Assembly: GCA_937900425.1 (NCBI GenBank)
Contig: CALCDT010000201.1
Coordinates: forward strand, 1 to 22,681
Reading direction: 5' to 3'
Length of the DNA: 22,681 nucleotides
From: an uncultured Alphaproteobacteria bacterium
GTDB lineage: Bacteria > Pseudomonadota > Alphaproteobacteria > Rhizobiales > Pleomorphomonadaceae
Position 1 is the stretch's first letter; each line of letters begins with the position of its first letter. A program made the translations under genes and the position numbers. A model generated the notes under the pieces. That model was not told where the DNA came from. It searched no databases and worked only from the letters and a program-made list of their open reading frames with translations. Below are positions 22,548-22,681 of the stretch, piece after piece.

Positions 22548-22681
22548 TCCGCGGCCTCCCCGGCCGGTGCGCCGAGTTCGCCATGATGGCCGTCGGCCCG
22601 CCGCGTCTCGCAATGGTCGGTGTCGGAGCAGACGAACATGCGCCCGCCGCGGTCGTCGAGGATCACCTCGTCGAGATAGAC
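22544..22681 (-). CDS. phnJ: C-P lyase catalytic subunit PhnJ, C-terminal 45 residues (cut by window edge)
   Basis: Only the last 45 codons lie inside the window, read from 22681 down to the TGA at 22544. The residues begin VYLDEVILDDRGGRMFVCSD and continue TDHCETR, matching the C-terminus of PhnJ, the radical-SAM enzyme that breaks the carbon-phosphorus bond. The visible CSDTDHC is the C-x5-C pair; in the E. coli enzyme these correspond to an iron-sulfur ligand and the cysteine that forms the catalytic thiyl radical. The tail after it is about 20 residues, Gly/Ala/Glu rich. The stop overlaps the phnK start as ATGA. Upstream phn genes should lie beyond the right edge. Confidence 0.93.
   Translation of the reverse strand, partial: VYLDEVILDDRGGRMFVCSDTDHCETRRADGHHGELGAPAGEAAE

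Noticed and set aside
1..22681. CRISPR arrays, tRNA/rRNA genes, insertion sequences, prophage or toxin-antitoxin genes
   Set aside because: None seen: no regularly spaced direct repeats, no cloverleaf or rRNA sequence recognised, and no transposase, integrase or toxin-like protein among the open frames.

Overview
The window is a very GC-rich, densely coding chromosomal segment from an alphaproteobacterium, most probably of the order Hyphomicrobiales (Rhizobiales). The inference rests on gene content and order: lepB-rnc-era-recO after acpS, rpoZ next to a single bifunctional rsh gene and pyrE, a rhizobial-type phosphatidylcholine synthase, a malyl-CoA-lyase-family aldolase, and a C-P lyase operon. 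I saw no tRNA, rRNA, CRISPR array, insertion sequence, phage gene or origin. Most of the window is core genome.

Left part (1-6626): the 3' end of aspS is followed by a strong palindromic terminator, then terC and pcs on the minus strand. A 365-bp divergent intergenic region with several inverted repeats leads into a translationally coupled pair of small YeeE/YedE-type membrane proteins, a UbiH/UbiF-family FAD hydroxylase and a malyl-CoA-lyase-like aldolase, all on the plus strand.

Middle part (6608-14569): a long minus-strand block. Read in transcription order it is rpoZ, terminator-like hairpin, rsh, pyrE, then a well-placed sigma70-type promoter and DUF2062-acpS-lepB-rnc-era-recO. The second group joins cofactor transfer to ACP, protein secretion (signal peptidase I), rRNA processing (RNase III), ribosome assembly (Era) and recombination (RecO). 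Several junctions overlap by four bases. recO converges on and overlaps the aldolase gene.

Right part (14570-22681): a 647-bp intergenic region with a run of small hairpins precedes a plus-strand pair, a NYN-domain protein and a family-5 uracil-DNA glycosylase, whose genes overlap by GTGA. A minus-strand TauE/SafE-like membrane protein follows. Then comes a 515-bp intergenic region carrying a palindromic repeat element. The right end is the distal half of a C-P lyase operon on the minus strand, phnJ (partial)-phnK-phnL-phnM-phnN, with a DAO-family FAD oxidoreductase as its last gene. PhnJ cleaves the C-P bond, PhnK and PhnL are the associated ATPases, PhnM makes the triphosphate nucleotide intermediate from ATP, and PhnN recycles ribose 1,5-bisphosphate to PRPP.

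No clearly new multi-gene system is visible. The best leads are the oxidoreductase at the end of the C-P lyase operon, a terminator hairpin ending less than 20 nt before the rsh start codon, the cysteine-poor YeeE/YedE pair, and the structured region before the NYN gene.
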